53,918 nucleotides of DNA from Verrucomicrobiota bacterium (GTDB lineage: Bacteria > Verrucomicrobiota > Verrucomicrobiia > Chthoniobacterales > UBA10450). The notes beneath the pieces were generated by a model that saw only the letters and a list, made by a program, of their open reading frames with translations, did not search any database and was not told the DNA's origin. The stretch's first letter is position 1. Every line of letters begins with the position of its first letter. Made by a program: the position numbers and the translations under genes. Of this stretch, positions 53,166 to 53,918 are shown piece by piece. The DNA is taken from the NCBI GenBank assembly GCA_003219175.1, contig QHPU01000049.1, forward strand, positions 1 through 53,918, read 5' to 3'.

Positions 53166-53918
53166 TCAGCCGCGCGGATGGGCAAAGATGGCAATCGAGG
53201 CGATAACGAAGATTACAGGAACGATTACTCGGCAGTAGCGATCAAGCTTTTTCGCTCGCGCGACCTGGTCATTATTATCCAGGATCGTGGTCACCAAAAC
53301 TTCGATCAGCGACAAGAAAACGAGCAGGGTGCTGACTAGAAAGAAAACATCGAGCCGCGTCATGTAAGGCAAGCGCGGTAGTTGGGTATCCACAGCGAAG
53401 CGATATGCGATGAGCGTGAGCATTGAAGTTACGGCGATGCTGAACTGCGTGTTCGAGTTCGTCGGTTCGGTCCAAAACACCGACCATGACATCATCACGA
53501 TCAGAACGAGGGGAAGAATTACTTTCAGGATGTAATGCAGGACATTACGCGAAGCGGTGAATTCAAAAACATAGCCTGAATACTGCAAGCCGGGTGTTAG
53601 CGCATAAACGCTGGGTTTGGCATCCCATTTCTCTACCGTCCAGTCGGGTAGCGTGATCGACCGCGAGATTCCGGCCGCTTTCTGGAGTCCATCACGGATC
53701 CAGTTCTCATCTGGCAAAAACGCCACTTCGTCCGGTCGATATCGAATCGCAACGAAATGAATACGAAAATTCTGCCGGTCGAACGGGAAAGATTCTAGCC
53801 GCAAAGGTTGGGTGAAGGGACCGACATAGCGCTGCCGGTACAGAACGGTTCCATTAGGCTCCACCTCGGCAGACTCCGGTAGTTTGCGAACAACTGAACT
53901 CGTTTCATTTGCGATACT
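53166..53918 (-). CDS. Prokaryotic pentameric ligand-gated ion channel (N-terminus off window)
   Basis: The frame is open to the right edge; 250 residues are visible. The end of the extracellular beta-sandwich holds the Cys-loop equivalent LESFPFDRQNFRIHFVAI (F-P-[FM]-D, without flanking Cys, as in bacterial channels). Four helices follow: M1 HYILKVILPLVLIVMMSWSV, M2 FSIAVTSMLTLIAYRFAVDT (pore-lining), M3 MTRLDVFFLVSTLLVFLSLI and M4 YCRVIVPVIFVIASIAIFAH. The M1-M2 loop (WTEPTN) and M2-M3 loop (LPRLPYMTRLD) are canonical. It would be a GLIC/ELIC-like channel in the inner membrane, gated by protons, amines or another ligand; the binding loops are mostly outside the window. Confidence 0.92.
   Translation of the reverse strand, partial: SIANETSSVVRKLPESAEVEPNGTVLYRQRYVGPFTQPLRLESFPFDRQNFRIHFVAIRYRPDEVAFLPDENWIRDGLQKAAGISRSITLPDWTVEKWDAKPSVYALTPGLQYSGYVFEFTASRNVLHYILKVILPLVLIVMMSWSVFWTEPTNSNTQFSIAVTSMLTLIAYRFAVDTQLPRLPYMTRLDVFFLVSTLLVFLSLIEVLVTTILDNNDQVARAKKLDRYCRVIVPVIFVIASIAIFAHPRG

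Noticed and set aside
1-53918. Search for CRISPR arrays, tRNA, rRNA, IS transposases, integrases and phage genes
   Set aside because: None recognised by eye. tRNA genes are easy to miss without a covariance-model scan, so absence is not proven.

Overview
The window looks like chromosomal DNA of a Gram-negative soil bacterium, most plausibly Verrucomicrobiota (Spartobacteria/Chthoniobacterales type). The grounds are moderate GC, outer-membrane-type RND pumps and lipoproteins, intergenic palindromic repeats of a kind I associate with that phylum (9680-9701, 10114-10314, 16856-16938), and the mix of glucoamylase, pentose-phosphate, sulfatase and ArsR/SRPBCC genes. The phylum is inferred from gene content; no rRNA or other marker gene is present. 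No tRNA, rRNA, CRISPR array, prophage or insertion sequence was recognised.

Layout, 1-10 kb: the start of an exported S9-type peptidase runs off the left edge (minus). Next is a SpoIIE-type phosphatase broken by a one-base frameshift. A plus-strand operon follows: a DUF5519 protein, a TetR regulator, an HlyD-type adaptor, an ABC ATPase and an ABC-2 permease. From 6.55 to 10.1 kb lies an ArsR-headed stress-type cassette: ArsR, a 58-residue CPAC protein, DUF899, three SRPBCC proteins, a GFA/CENP-V zinc protein and a SnoaL-like protein. A perfect 10-bp-arm palindrome is centred on the arsR start codon and is a likely autoregulatory operator.

10-28 kb is a patchwork: an exported archaemetzincin, a DHA2 drug exporter, a POT peptide transporter, gluconokinase, a beta-propeller protein, a conserved gene frameshifted by an exact 7-bp tandem duplication, an ABM-like protein, a sulfatase, a ChaA-type cation antiporter, an NmrA-like reductase, an orphan AmmeMemoRadiSam radical-SAM enzyme, DoxX, a surface-polymer O-acetylation trio (acyltransferase-3, SGNH protein, MBOAT), Hsp20 and an alpha/beta hydrolase.

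28.5-43.2 kb (minus) is a tightly packed gene train with gaps of 0-53 bases and several ATGA overlaps. In transcription order it runs: small ORF, quinone-oxidoreductase-like enzyme, 38-residue membrane peptide, GH15 glucoamylase, zwf, pgi, gnd, HAD phosphatase, NDH-2, RND adaptor, RND pump. It joins glucose release, NADPH production by the oxidative pentose-phosphate branch, NADH oxidation and proton-driven efflux in what reads as one transcription unit.

43.3-53.1 kb is a decaying or rearranged stretch. It holds a LysR gene with an internal deletion, a second RND pump with two internal deletions and an adaptor fused to it, a rubrerythrin-like N-terminal fragment, and a second LysR fragment that is a direct repeat of the first. 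Between these lie intact genes for two beta-hydroxyacid-dehydrogenase-family reductases, a di-haem cytochrome c peroxidase, a small secreted protein and an exported PPC/DUF296 protein. The right edge cuts a prokaryotic pentameric ligand-gated ion channel (minus).
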